Assembly: GCF_002813775.1 (NCBI RefSeq)
Contig: NZ_CP020370.1
Span: 4,303,501-4,367,500, forward strand
Direction of reading: 5' to 3'
DNA from: Candidatus Thiodictyon syntrophicum
GTDB taxonomy: Bacteria > Pseudomonadota > Gammaproteobacteria > Chromatiales > Chromatiaceae
Length of the DNA: 64,000 bases
This document shows positions 32,021 through 40,647 of this stretch, in pieces. Position numbers and translations under genes: made by a program. Position 1 is the first letter of the stretch. Each line of letters opens with the position of its first letter. Under the pieces are notes generated by a model, which was given only the letters and a program-made list of their open reading frames with translations, had not been told where the DNA came from and did no database searches.

Positions 32021-32097
32021 CATCACCCTGAAGGTAGCTGGAATAATGACCATCGCCTGGGGCGCCCTAACGGCTACTCAGAGGCGGCCGACCGGGG

Positions 32098-33930
32098 TCA
32101 ATAGAGCGGCAATAACCAAGGCACCAACAGAACGCTCACGACCATGACGATCAGGGTCAAAGGCAACCCGATGCGGATGAAGTCGGCAAAGCTGTAATTG
32201 CCGGCAGTAGCCACCAGGGTATTGACCGGTGAGATGGGGGTCATGAAGGCGCAGGAGGCGGCCAGGGCGATGATCATGGCAAAGGGATAGGGCGAGGCGT
32301 TCAGCGCGTCCGCCATCGCCAACCCGATGGGGATCAACAGGACGGCATTGGCGGTATTGACGATGAAGAGCCCGAGCACCACCGTGAGCCCAAAGAGCAG
32401 GGCCAGGATGGCATAGGGACCGGCGCCCCCGGCCAGGCCGACCAGGGCCTGGGCCGCCAGGTCCACGCCCCCGGTGCGGTCCAGGGCCAGGGCAAAGGGC
32501 AGCATGCCCACGATCATGATCAGGCCCTTCCATTGAATCGCCCGATAGGCCTGGTCGAGGTCGATACAGCGAAAGAGCCCCATGAGCAGCCCGCCGATCA
32601 GGGCCGCCTGGACGTTCGGGACCAGGCCGGTTGCCATCAGGATGATCACCACCCCGAGCGTGAAGAGCGCGTAGGGGGCCTTGCGTGCCGCCGGCAGCAC
32701 CTCGTCGAACTCCTTGGGGAGATTCAGCACCACCAAGTCCTGGCCATTGCTGCGCAGACCCCGGATCACCTTCCAGGGGCCGGCGAGCAACAGGGTATCG
32801 CCGACCTTGAGTTGGGTCTCGCGCACGCCATGGGGGGCGATCGCCTGCCGACCCCGGCGCACCCCCACCAATGACAGTTCCGATTGCGCCAGCAACTCGG
32901 CCTCTGCGACCGTCTTGCCGACGAAGGCCGCGCCGTCCGGGAGCATGACCTCAACCAGGCCGACCTCTTGAGACTGGTCGGCAAAGTAGAATCCGGTCCG
33001 GGGCAGCAGTTCGACGGCATAGCGTTCACAGAGGTCCGGCACGTCGGTAACCTCGGTATCGACATCGAGCAGCAGCACATCGCCCGCCTGGAGACGGGTT
33101 TCGGGGGTGCGGGACAGGAGCCGCCTCGCCCGCCCGCGGCCCCGCTCGATCAGGATGATCCGTGCGCCGATCTTGCTCCGCAGGTCCTGCACGCCGAGTG
33201 CCTTACCCAGGAGCGGTGACTGGGGCTTGACCCGCACCCGGTATTCCCGCTCTGCGAGTTGATAGCGCTCCACCCAGTGCCGCAGGCTGGGGCGGCGCGT
33301 CACCTGGACCCCGGCGTCGGCGCTCGCCGTCAGCCAGCGCCGGGCGCCGAGCATATACAGGACACCGAGCAGGAGGATGGGCAGTCCGAAGGGGGTAAAG
33401 GAGAAGAAATTGAAGCCCGCGCCCCCGGCGCGCGTCAGCTCATAGTTGATGACCAGATTGGACGAGGTGGCGACCAGGGTCATGGTCCCGCTGATCAGGG
33501 CGGCATAGGCCATCGGCATCATGAGCTGACTCGGGGCGATGCCGGTCCGACTGGCGATGCGCAACACCACCGGGATGAAGATGGCGACCACCCCGGTGGA
33601 ACTCATGACCGAGCCCAGTACGCCGACCGCCACCATCAGCAGCGTCAGCAGCAGCCAGGCGCGGGTGCCGCCCCAGACGATGAGCCGATCGCCCACGCGT
33701 CGGGCCACCCCGGTCCGCGCCAGGGCCTCGCCGACCACAAACATAGCGCCGATCAGCACGATGTTGGGGTTGCTGAACCCCGCGATCGCCTCGTTCATAG
33801 TGATCACGCCGGTGAACGGCAGCGCCACGATCATGATGAGTGCCACCGCATCCACCCGCGGCCGGTTGAGCGCAAACATCAGGATCGCGGCGCCCAGCAG
33901 GAGCAGGACACGCAGCAGGTCTGGATTCAT
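32098..33930 (-). CDS. SLC13/DASS-type anion permease with TrkA-C domains
   Basis: 610 residues from ATG at 33930, with GGAGG 5 nt upstream. It has about ten to twelve hydrophobic segments in two halves (first LLRVLLLLGAAILMFAL). Between them are two TrkA-C-type regulatory domains, residues about 190-400 (SKIGARIILIERGRGRARRL, VGVRRGRQAIAPHG). Family blocks are SSTGVVAIFIPVVLRIA and the C-terminal FVVNTANA-like FIVNTANAVLLIP, with TPISPVNTLVATAG. Such proteins import sulfate, dicarboxylates or related anions with sodium. In a sulfur-oxidising host a sulfate or organic-acid role is plausible but unproven. Confidence 0.85.
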   Translation of the reverse strand: MNPDLLRVLLLLGAAILMFALNRPRVDAVALIMIVALPFTGVITMNEAIAGFSNPNIVLIGAMFVVGEALARTGVARRVGDRLIVWGGTRAWLLLTLLMVAVGVLGSVMSSTGVVAIFIPVVLRIASRTGIAPSQLMMPMAYAALISGTMTLVATSSNLVINYELTRAGGAGFNFFSFTPFGLPILLLGVLYMLGARRWLTASADAGVQVTRRPSLRHWVERYQLAEREYRVRVKPQSPLLGKALGVQDLRSKIGARIILIERGRGRARRLLSRTPETRLQAGDVLLLDVDTEVTDVPDLCERYAVELLPRTGFYFADQSQEVGLVEVMLPDGAAFVGKTVAEAELLAQSELSLVGVRRGRQAIAPHGVRETQLKVGDTLLLAGPWKVIRGLRSNGQDLVVLNLPKEFDEVLPAARKAPYALFTLGVVIILMATGLVPNVQAALIGGLLMGLFRCIDLDQAYRAIQWKGLIMIVGMLPFALALDRTGGVDLAAQALVGLAGGAGPYAILALLFGLTVVLGLFIVNTANAVLLIPIGLAMADALNASPYPFAMIIALAASCAFMTPISPVNTLVATAGNYSFADFIRIGLPLTLIVMVVSVLLVPWLLPLY

Positions 33931-33990
33931 GTGGCCTCCGGGGCGCGGGCTGGGCGTGACTGCGGAGCCTTGAGCGTCGTTCCGGCCACT

Positions 33991-34011
33991 GGAGGTCGAG
34001 GCTTCAGCCGG
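33991..34011. repeat. Family D 21-bp repeat
   Basis: GGAGGTCGAGGCTTCAGCCG, also present at 44182 in the same orientation and at 43840 and about 44218 in reverse. It accompanies the P-type ATPase tail both here and at 44.3 kb. Confidence 0.65.
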
Positions 34012-34065
34012 TCCGGCGTGCAGGCACCATTGATTTCTCGTGGACAGGTCGGCAACCGCCACCGG

Positions 34066-34158
34066 CTAACGCACCACGGCCTTCTCCAACTCTACCACCA
34101 GGAAGACGGCGCCGCCGATGCCGACCGGCAACAGCCGGTCGCGCGCGGCCAGGGGCGC
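34066..34158 (-). pseudogene. Remnant of the C-terminus of a P-type ATPase
   Basis: On the - strand this reads LLPVGIGGAVFLVVELEKAV, VR and stop, nearly the same as the last residues of the intact ATPase at 44305-47703 (LLPVGIGVAIFLVVELEKAV). At DNA level about 88 bp match 44346-44433. Only the tail is present. It is either a duplicated fragment or the leftover of a deleted paralogue. Confidence 0.7.
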
Positions 34159-34242
34159 CGGGCGCGAAACCGGGGGCAGACCACGGAGTCCCTGAATTCG
34201 TGCCGATAAATCAGGGCCTTTCCCCGGTTACCGCGGGAAACC

Positions 34243-34497
34243 GTGGTCCGTTTTCGGTTTCTCCTGGTTACTCCGCGGGGTATGCTTCACACGAAGGTCA
34301 AGATGCCGATCTACGCACAGTATGGGGTTCCCTACGCCTGGCTGCTCGATCCGGTTGCCCACATCCTGGAAGCCTACGCCTTGGAAGGCGGTGCCTGGCG
34401 GGAGATCGGACGCTTCGCCGGCGCTGCACCGGTGTCGGTCGCGCCTTTTGCAGCGGTGACGATCAGACTTGATGACCTGTGGGCACCGACCGAGTAG
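34243..34497 (+). pseudogene. C-terminal fragment of a Uma2-family endonuclease
   Basis: 84 residues. KMPIYAQYGVPYAWLLDP followed by ILEAYALEGGAWREIGRF is the last third of Uma2 (DUF820) PD-(D/E)XK proteins. The N-terminal two-thirds, with the catalytic Asp and most of the active site, is missing. The start codon at 34243 is a GTG in non-homologous sequence, so this is a truncated copy and not a working gene. Confidence 0.65.
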
Positions 34498-34728
34498 CGA
34501 TCGGGCTTGGGGCGGACCGATGTAGCCCCGGGAGCACCAGCCGGTTTCCGCTGGGGCCCCGAAAACGCTTCGGACAGGGCAAATGCCAGCCCGCCCCGGC
34601 GATTGATGCCTCAGACTCGCCGGCCGCCGGCGCGTTGCGAGTGCTCTCGTCTGCGCTTGCCGACGGGGCTGCATCAGGCCCACGAAATGGGTATCCTTGT
34701 AACACCGGACCCCGCGGGCCAAACCCCT

Positions 34729-35712
34729 ATGGCGACGCACGACCCTTCCTATAAGCTGTTGTTCTCCCATCGCAAGATGGTTTCCGACCTGCTCCGCGGC
34801 TTCGTGCACGAGGAGTGGGCGGAGCGACTGGATTTCAACACATTGGAGCGTGTGCGCGAGGTCGGCATCAGCCAGAACCTCCGCCAGCGCATCGACGATG
34901 TCATCTGGCGTCTGCGGATCATCGAGGACGGACGGGCGCGCTGGCTCTATGTCTACATCCTGTTGGAGTTTCAGTCCACCGTCGACCGCATCATGGCCGC
35001 TCGGCTCCTCACCTACATCGGCCTCCTCTACGAGGACCTGCACCGGTCGAAAGAGATCGGGCCGGATGACCCGCTCCCGCCGGTGCTCCCGATCGTGCTC
35101 TACAACGGCGCCGAGCCTTGGACCGCCAAGACCGACCTGGCGGACCTGATCGACCCGAGCCTGCCGCCGCAACTGCGCCGCTGGCAGCCCCAACTGCGCT
35201 ATCTTCTCCTGGAAGAACGCCGCTACCCCGAGACCGACCTCGCGCGTCTTCCCAACGTCGTCGCCGCCTTGTTCCGCCTGGAGAATGCCCAGGCGCCGGA
35301 GAACATCCAGCGGGTCATCGCATGCCTGGTCGAATGGCTGGCCGGGGCGGAGAATGCGAGCCTGCGCCGTGCCTTCGTCGTCTGGCTCAAGCGCGTGTTG
35401 CTTCCGGCGCGCGTCCCGGGCGTCGAGATACCGAATTTCAGCGAGCTACAGGAGATTCATGACATGCTGGCCGAACGCGTCAAGACTTGGACCCAGGAAT
35501 GGAAGGATGAGGGCTTGCGGGAAGGCAGGCGGGAAGGCCGGCAGGAGGGCGAAACTAAGGTGCTGCGCCGACAACTCACTCGCCGCTTCGGCCCCCTGCC
35601 GTCATGGGCTGAGGAGCGCCTGGGTCAAGCCGGCGAGGCCGAGCTTGAGGAGTGGGCTGACCGCGTGCTGGAGTGCCGGAGCCTGAAGGAGGTCTTTGGC
35701 GGGTCGGATTGA
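34729..35712 (+). CDS. Rpn-family recombination-promoting nuclease with DUF4351
   Basis: 327 residues from ATG 34729; ATG 34687 is in frame but adds residues without family pattern. The N-terminal MATHDPSYKLLFSHRKMVSD and the nuclease core (DDVIWRLRIIEDGRARWLYV, YILLEFQSTVD) are the PD-(D/E)XK signature of Rpn/transposase_31 proteins, with LPIVLYNGAEPWTA following. A charged Glu/Arg/Gly hinge (EGLREGRREGRQEGE) leads to a C-terminal DUF4351 helical domain. Such proteins are DNA endonucleases tied to recombination or conflict functions and are often variable in copy number. Confidence 0.82.
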   Translation: MATHDPSYKLLFSHRKMVSDLLRGFVHEEWAERLDFNTLERVREVGISQNLRQRIDDVIWRLRIIEDGRARWLYVYILLEFQSTVDRIMAARLLTYIGLLYEDLHRSKEIGPDDPLPPVLPIVLYNGAEPWTAKTDLADLIDPSLPPQLRRWQPQLRYLLLEERRYPETDLARLPNVVAALFRLENAQAPENIQRVIACLVEWLAGAENASLRRAFVVWLKRVLLPARVPGVEIPNFSELQEIHDMLAERVKTWTQEWKDEGLREGRREGRQEGETKVLRRQLTRRFGPLPSWAEERLGQAGEAELEEWADRVLECRSLKEVFGGSD

Positions 35713-35761
35713 GCGGGTGGGCGATCGGGTGAGGGGAGCTAACGACGAGCTTTTTTCGTGG

Positions 35762-35780
35762 TATGTGCCCTATTTTTCCC
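35762..35780 (+). repeat. Short motif M, copy 1
   Basis: TATGTGCCCTATTTTTCCC, 114 nt before the CHAT gene. It matches four other sites at 53718, 53898, 55932 and 62489, all on the + strand and all next to accessory genes. Confidence 0.55.
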
Positions 35781-35893
35781 AGGATGGCGAACCATGCCCT
35801 CAGGCCCTTTTTGTGGCGCGGAATATTTCAGTGTCTCCTTAAGTGTGGTAGACGCATACTGACTCTTTGCTCGGATTTACTAATGGTGTCCCC

Positions 35894-37108
35894 ATGCTTC
35901 GCGTTCTAATAATTTTCTCTGATCCGCCTAGCCCTGATCGAAAAAGACTCCGTTTGGACAAGGAAGACAGAACTATTTCAGATATTGCTAGGCGATTCTC
36001 CGCCAGCGTTGCCCTCGAAAAACAGCAAGCGTCACGGATTGAAGATATTCACACTCTTCTTATCGAAAAGACTTACGACGTTATACAGTTTTCTGGGCAT
36101 GGGGACCCGCGCGGTTTATATTTGGAAAAATCCGACCTGGAAAGCGATGGAGATCTCGTTAGCTCCAAGAGACTACAAAGCCTGATGTCTATTCCAGAGT
36201 TCCCCCCACGCTTGGTTGTATTGCTGTCGTGCTATTCAAATGAAAGTTTGATTCAACTGTCGCAGACCGCGCCCTTTGTAATATCGGCTGTAGACAACGT
36301 GGATGACGCATGCTGCGTGGAATTTGTCGGCGCGTTCTACGAGCGTCTTTTTGCTGGCTTCTCCATCAAGAACTCATTTCAGCATTCGCTGTATGTTATG
36401 AAGGCGAAAGGCATCCCCTGCGAATCATTCCGGCTAGATAGGCGCGTGCTTCTCCATAAGGATGGCCGCCAAATGGTGGAGACTTTTCCAGATCCGCACA
36501 GAGATAGTATTTGGGTGGATTTGTCGCAAGTATCCCACCTATTGAATAAACTTGGATACCCAGAAGAAGAGATACTACATTTGATTTCAAAAAAACTCAG
36601 TATTCATAGATGGATATTTGACATTCCTCGCGAGCGGTGCATTATTCCTATCGGTCGCCTACTATTTGGAGAATTTGCATGGGAAGATCCGCACGACTTA
36701 GTATTTTGCACGCGAATCATGAAACTCAAGGCGGACGTTTCGGCGAAACACTGGGAGGTTTGGCACAGGCTCTTGGTCGCCTACAACGACCTCGCGTCTA
36801 GTGAATATAGAGCCGTCCCGAACCCAGCCGGGGAGGAATCTCGAGCAACCCTAAATCGCGCCGTTAATTTGTTCGCTCACTATAATAAGCGCTACATATT
36901 GCCAGCGAGAGAAGATGTTGCTGCATTGGGGTTTGCTGACTGTCTACCGTATATCGAATTCGTGATTACTCATTGCGAACAGGCCGTTGATCAGTTTTCG
37001 CTGGAAAGATATCCGCAAGTAGTTAAGGCATTAGAAGAGGCATTGACAAACTTTCATGAGCTTGTTGACGGCTTGTTGCCGCCAGAGGCTGTCAAAATTG
37101 TCGATTGA
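35894..37108 (+). CDS. CHAT-domain (caspase-like) protein
   Basis: 404 residues from ATG 35894. Residues 1-190 are a CHAT-type caspase fold: the strand VIQFSGHGDPRGLYLEKSD with catalytic His 69 and VVLLSCYSNE with catalytic Cys 113, then NSFQHSLYVMKAKGIPCESF. The C-terminal 210 residues are helical and unrecognised. CHAT proteases are regulated peptidases, often effectors of conflict or cell-death systems. GC content is far below that of the flanks and codon use differs (many AT-ending codons), a sign of transfer. A small frame follows after 15 nt and is cut by an IS1380-type element, beyond which an HPr-containing gene lies on the same strand. Confidence 0.75.
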   Translation: MLRVLIIFSDPPSPDRKRLRLDKEDRTISDIARRFSASVALEKQQASRIEDIHTLLIEKTYDVIQFSGHGDPRGLYLEKSDLESDGDLVSSKRLQSLMSIPEFPPRLVVLLSCYSNESLIQLSQTAPFVISAVDNVDDACCVEFVGAFYERLFAGFSIKNSFQHSLYVMKAKGIPCESFRLDRRVLLHKDGRQMVETFPDPHRDSIWVDLSQVSHLLNKLGYPEEEILHLISKKLSIHRWIFDIPRERCIIPIGRLLFGEFAWEDPHDLVFCTRIMKLKADVSAKHWEVWHRLLVAYNDLASSEYRAVPNPAGEESRATLNRAVNLFAHYNKRYILPAREDVAALGFADCLPYIEFVITHCEQAVDQFSLERYPQVVKALEEALTNFHELVDGLLPPEAVKIVD

Positions 37109-37123
37109 CCGATTGGAGGCTGC

Positions 37124-37222
37124 GATGGAATTTGAAGAATATTTGGTAAATCACTCAATTCGAGATTTTTCCCTGTACGCACCAAGCCGCCTTGAGTTTC
37201 TTAAGAGAGCCCTGAATCCGTG
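37124..37222 (+). pseudogene. 5' part of a gene probably cut by the IS1380-type element
   Basis: A 32-residue frame from ATG 37124 (MEFEEYLVNHSIRDFSLYAP, SRLEFLKRALNP), 15 nt after the CHAT stop and of the same low GC. It runs into the region where the IS1380-type element begins. On the other side of that element a frame ending SFRSLAEESGNDFNA overlaps the start of the HPr gene and may be its 3' part. This is an inference from position and composition. Confidence 0.4.
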
Positions 37223-38870
37223 AACTAATACGGTGCCGTACTCAGGCACACGGCTATCAAAGGGGTTGGAGTCGAGATTTGTGGCGCAGAACTGCGCTAG
37301 CGGTCGCGACAAGGTCGCCGGTGCGGCAATTTTGAGCTGGGGAGACGCATGTCAGGGGCCGACCGCATACGCCAGCCAATAGGGTGGGTCCACCGTGCGC
37401 ATAGCACGGCGGCGAGCGGACCGCACTGCATTCGTCGCAGGGATCAGGGACCGGCCAATTGGGCGTACAAGCGACGGAAGACAGGGACGATCCGGCAACC
37501 ATAGCCGAAGGCCAGTTTGAGGCGGCGGCCGGTGACGATCAGGCGGGCGGCAACGTACATCAGTTCCTGCATCACGGTGCGCAGGCGTCGCCGCTTCGCC
37601 GGGTGGCGGGGCGGGGCATCCGGCCCAAAGAGACCGGTCTGGCCGATCCAGCGCAGGACGTTGTAGGCGAATGCGGCACAGGCCAATACCAGTGCGTTGG
37701 TCACAAACTTTCCTGAGGGGAGTCGCTCAATGTCCAGGTCGGTCTTAAATTCGCTGTGGAATTGTTCGGAGGTGGCATGGTCGGCATAGAGCGCAATGAT
37801 GGTTTCTTCATCGAATTCCAGGCTGCTCCACCAGCCTTCGATTTCAATGTCGGGAATCAGGAGGTGCTGACCATGCTTGTCGATGGTGCGCTCGATAACG
37901 CGCATGACGCGGCGCAGAGGGTACTCGTACCCGTCCAAAAAGCGGGTGTCGCGCACCTCGAACAGGGCCACGCGCTTACCCGGGCGCGGCGTGCTCCAGT
38001 CGCCGTACTCCTCGGCGTAAGTCAGCCACTGCGTTGGACTTTCTTGGCGCGGGTTCCACTTGATCAGGTAGTGCACCGGGGCGGCGTCCGGGTGCGCCTC
38101 ATTGTGCGCAATGACCGTGGCGATGTTGTCGAGCGCGTCATTGCCGCTGTCCAGGCGCAGCAGCAACGGCAGCGCGGTCAGTCGGCGGGCCCGCGTCAGC
38201 ACCCGCTCCAGCAACGCGGGGGTGTCCTTCTGGCAGTGCTGGCTACCCGCCCGCAACTCCCACTCCAAACAGTACCCCTCTTGGCCAAGATAGGCCGCCA
38301 TTGGGGCGAACCCGTCGTCACCCTTGTAGGTGCGCGAGACACCCTCTTTCTTGGTCTTGGCGTTGTTCAGCGGGGTGACATCCGCATCCAGCGCGACCAG
38401 CCCATTGGCCAGCGGCGTAATCGGTGCCGCGATACGCTGCAGAAACGCGATGGATGCATCGAGTATCGGCGCCATGAACACCGCCGCGTGGGCATCAAGG
38501 CGCTGGCGCAACGTGACGGCCGAGGGAACCTGGTCGACACCCAACGCCTCAGCGAAATACGGGTCCTGCCGGAACGCCGTGATCGCTTCAAAGTCGCTCT
38601 TGCCCAAACACAGCAGCCCGATGTAGCTAGTCAGGATCTTCACATGCGGTATGGCATCGCTCCGGGCCGGCGCCGCTGCGGTCGCATCTTTCGCTAGGTC
38701 GGTGTGCTGACTAATCGCCATCCCGATCAGTCCCAATCCCGCGTGGGAAGTAAAATCAGCCTCGGATTTCGCAATGATGAGCCGTCGCACCATGTCACCT
38801 GCGGAGTGAGTCTCAAGAATGCGCCATTTTAACTCTATCTCGCTGAAATTCCAACAGATCAACGATTCCG
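37223..38870 (-). mobile_element. IS1380-type insertion sequence (ends not exactly mapped)
   Basis: High-GC block holding one transposase gene inside an AT-rich island. I could not find a convincing terminal inverted repeat or target duplication, so the ends are approximate and set by the change in composition and the flanking frames. It separates the CHAT gene from the HPr-fusion gene. Confidence 0.6.
37444..38793 (-). CDS. IS1380 family transposase
   Basis: 449 residues from ATG at 38793; the frame is open to 38862 but the extension is non-family. DDE transposase hallmarks of IS1380 are GLVALDADVTPLNNAKTKKE, then SRTYKGDDGFAPMAAYLG, LLLRLDSGNDALD and the C-terminal ADHATSEQFHSEFKTDLDIE followed by VLACAAFAYNVLRWIG. 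Length is normal and the gene looks intact. Confidence 0.88.
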   Translation of the reverse strand: MVRRLIIAKSEADFTSHAGLGLIGMAISQHTDLAKDATAAAPARSDAIPHVKILTSYIGLLCLGKSDFEAITAFRQDPYFAEALGVDQVPSAVTLRQRLDAHAAVFMAPILDASIAFLQRIAAPITPLANGLVALDADVTPLNNAKTKKEGVSRTYKGDDGFAPMAAYLGQEGYCLEWELRAGSQHCQKDTPALLERVLTRARRLTALPLLLRLDSGNDALDNIATVIAHNEAHPDAAPVHYLIKWNPRQESPTQWLTYAEEYGDWSTPRPGKRVALFEVRDTRFLDGYEYPLRRVMRVIERTIDKHGQHLLIPDIEIEGWWSSLEFDEETIIALYADHATSEQFHSEFKTDLDIERLPSGKFVTNALVLACAAFAYNVLRWIGQTGLFGPDAPPRHPAKRRRLRTVMQELMYVAARLIVTGRRLKLAFGYGCRIVPVFRRLYAQLAGP

Positions 38871-38905
38871 CGGCTCATTTAGATCACTGGCCGAGGAGAG
38901 CGGTA

Positions 38906-39901
38906 ATGATTTTAATGCGTAACACCAAATACACTGTTGAAGACGGCAAGATCCTTGCCAGTCGAATAATTGCTGCTCACCGGACAAGCACGTTCTTTAT
39001 CGGCGGCCTTTATTTACCCCATATGGTCTGCGAGCCTGAGTACCCGGGGGTTGATCAAGCAGGATGGTTTGTATGGAGAAATGAAGACCGGATTCAGTCG
39101 CTCGAACAGGGGTGCGAACTATGTCTCCTCATACTCGGCTCTACTCAGTTTGTTGAAGAACTGACGCGTATCGGTGTCGCTCTGGCTGGTCAGACGAACG
39201 TAGTCAATTCGCTAATTCTTGCGGAAAGTGAGAGGTGCTTCCGCAAGCAGCTTTGCAGCGTGGTTCGAAAAATTCATGGGCGGGCGTCGTCCGATGATGA
39301 AGGCGTTTCCGCCGATCCTACCCAAGAGTACACGGCAGACGGCTGGTTATTTACAACCGTTACTCTACCTAACAAGCTCGGCTTACACGCTCGGGCTAGT
39401 GCGAAGCTCGTATCTCTCGCTCAGCAGTTCTCTTGCGAGATACGTTTTTCGAGGCGCGGACAGGTGGCCAACGGAAAGAGAATTGTAGACGTAATGATGT
39501 TGGCCGCTAGTAGGGGTACCAGTTTAGAGATCTGCGCTAGGGGGGATGACGCGGAAGAAGCCATTAGAGAACTAACGGCAATGATCCAGCGTGGTTTTTG
39601 CGAAGACGGGATCTGCACTAAGGTATTTGCGAAATGTGATTGTCAGCCAGGGGCAAGATTGTTTATTAGAGGAAGCGTAGCCCCGTTGAGTTGGCACAGA
39701 GGAATGGTAATGTATCCGAGTTGTCCTTATGAAAACGAAGTGCGGTGGACCTGGGATACAGATGAAATTCCCGCGGGCGTCGAGATTGAATTTAAACTTC
39801 TTATTAATGATGAAGAGTGGGAAGATAGCAACCTGGGCCCAGAGTCAAATCATCGGATCAAGTCTAAATCCACGATTAATGTGGTTCCTCGATTTAGCTA
39901 G
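38906..39901 (+). CDS. HPr-domain fusion protein with unknown N-terminal domain and CBM20-like C-terminus
   Basis: 331 residues from ATG 38906, with GAGGAG 8 nt upstream; the earlier ATG at 38819 lies over sequence assigned to the IS. Residues 1-130 form an unrecognised domain (FFIGGLYLPHMVCEPEYPGV, CELCLLILGSTQFVEEL). Residues 148-235 are an HPr domain: TVTLPNKLGLHARASAKLVS with the phosphorylation His 161, and ANGKRIVDVMMLAASRGTSL. The regulatory Ser 46 of classical HPr is replaced by Arg 192. Residues 240-331 resemble a CBM20/AMPK-type beta-sandwich (RLFIRGSVAPLSWHRGMVMY, VEIEFKLLINDEEWEDSNLG). No PTS genes are nearby. It is AT-rich like the CHAT gene. Function unknown; a sensor or regulator in a CHAT-linked system is one possibility. 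Confidence 0.65.
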   Translation: MILMRNTKYTVEDGKILASRIIAAHRTSTFFIGGLYLPHMVCEPEYPGVDQAGWFVWRNEDRIQSLEQGCELCLLILGSTQFVEELTRIGVALAGQTNVVNSLILAESERCFRKQLCSVVRKIHGRASSDDEGVSADPTQEYTADGWLFTTVTLPNKLGLHARASAKLVSLAQQFSCEIRFSRRGQVANGKRIVDVMMLAASRGTSLEICARGDDAEEAIRELTAMIQRGFCEDGICTKVFAKCDCQPGARLFIRGSVAPLSWHRGMVMYPSCPYENEVRWTWDTDEIPAGVEIEFKLLINDEEWEDSNLGPESNHRIKSKSTINVVPRFS

Positions 39902-39975
39902 TGCCTGGAAGGGAACTAGGAAGCAAACTCTGCGTCAGGAGCCAATTAAGGACAGACCACGATATTCTGTTTCAG

Positions 39976-40333
39976 CAACTTACCGCCTGCTAAGGAAAAC
40001 ACCTCATTGGGAAAATGAGGAGAAAGCCCTAAGATCCGTATTGAATGGCACGGCTGATGCGAATATTGCATTCAAGGATCTGTGCAATTTGCTCAAGCGG
40101 CTTGGGTTTGTTGAGCGCATCCGCGAAGACATTTCATATTCACGAGATTAGAGATTGAAGAAATCCTGAATCTGCAACCGCTTGGTTCAAAAGCCAAAGC
40201 CTATCAGGTCAAGCAAGTTCGCGGAAGATTAAGGGAAGATAAGGGGCCAGACTCAAATGGCACTGTCTTAAGCCCAACCAACCGAGAAAAACGAAAATCG
40301 TTCATCCGGTCGTTGTCTCTCGGTCAGCTATAA
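39976..40333 (+). pseudogene. Frameshifted hicA-like toxin
   Basis: Frame one reads SVLNGTADANIAFKDLCNLL, KRLGFVERIRED and frame two continues HFIFTRLEIEEILNLQPLGS, KAKAYQVKQVRG. Together these match a HicA RNA-binding toxin (conserved SH-x-IF region, then QP-KAKPYQVKQVR). The break lies near 40130 around the catalytic His. The gene follows the HPr-fusion gene by about 75 nt. No intact HicB antitoxin was seen. Confidence 0.6.
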
Positions 40334-40371
40334 CATTAGCGGCCATGACTAAGAGGGCCTAAACGCAACTT

Positions 40372-40647
40372 GTGACCACGATCAGCATCTTTCGCGAGCT
40401 GATTCGCTCAAAGAACTACCTCGTCTCACATCCCGCAGCAGATGAACTCGAAGACGATGACCTGACAATCCTTGACCTGGAAAGCATCGTCCTCACTGGC
40501 CGGATTGTCGAACGACAACATGACGGAGAAACAGATGAAACGAAGCACGTCGTCAACGGAAGAAGCATCGCAGACTATGAAGCGAAAGCTGTCGTCAAGA
40601 TCGGCTTCAGTGGCGAACTCATCTTCATCACAGTCTACGTCATCTGA
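40372..40647 (+). CDS. DUF4258 protein (toxin-like)
   Basis: 91 residues from GTG 40372. The sequence SHPAADELEDDDLTILDLES, IVLTGRIVERQHDGETDETK, HVVNGRS shows the DUF4258 pattern (a BECR/RelE-like fold). It overlaps the following YgiT-type zinc-finger gene by about 70 nt, a common toxin-antitoxin layout. GC is lower than the region average. The C-terminus (VVKIGFSGELIFITVYVI) completes the fold, so it seems intact. Confidence 0.65.
   Translation: MTTISIFRELIRSKNYLVSHPAADELEDDDLTILDLESIVLTGRIVERQHDGETDETKHVVNGRSIADYEAKAVVKIGFSGELIFITVYVI

Noticed and set aside
37223-38870. Exact ends of the IS1380-type element
   Set aside because: A loose match between GAATCCGTGAAC near 37213 and the complement of sequence near 38866 was noted, but it is too weak, and no target duplication was found.
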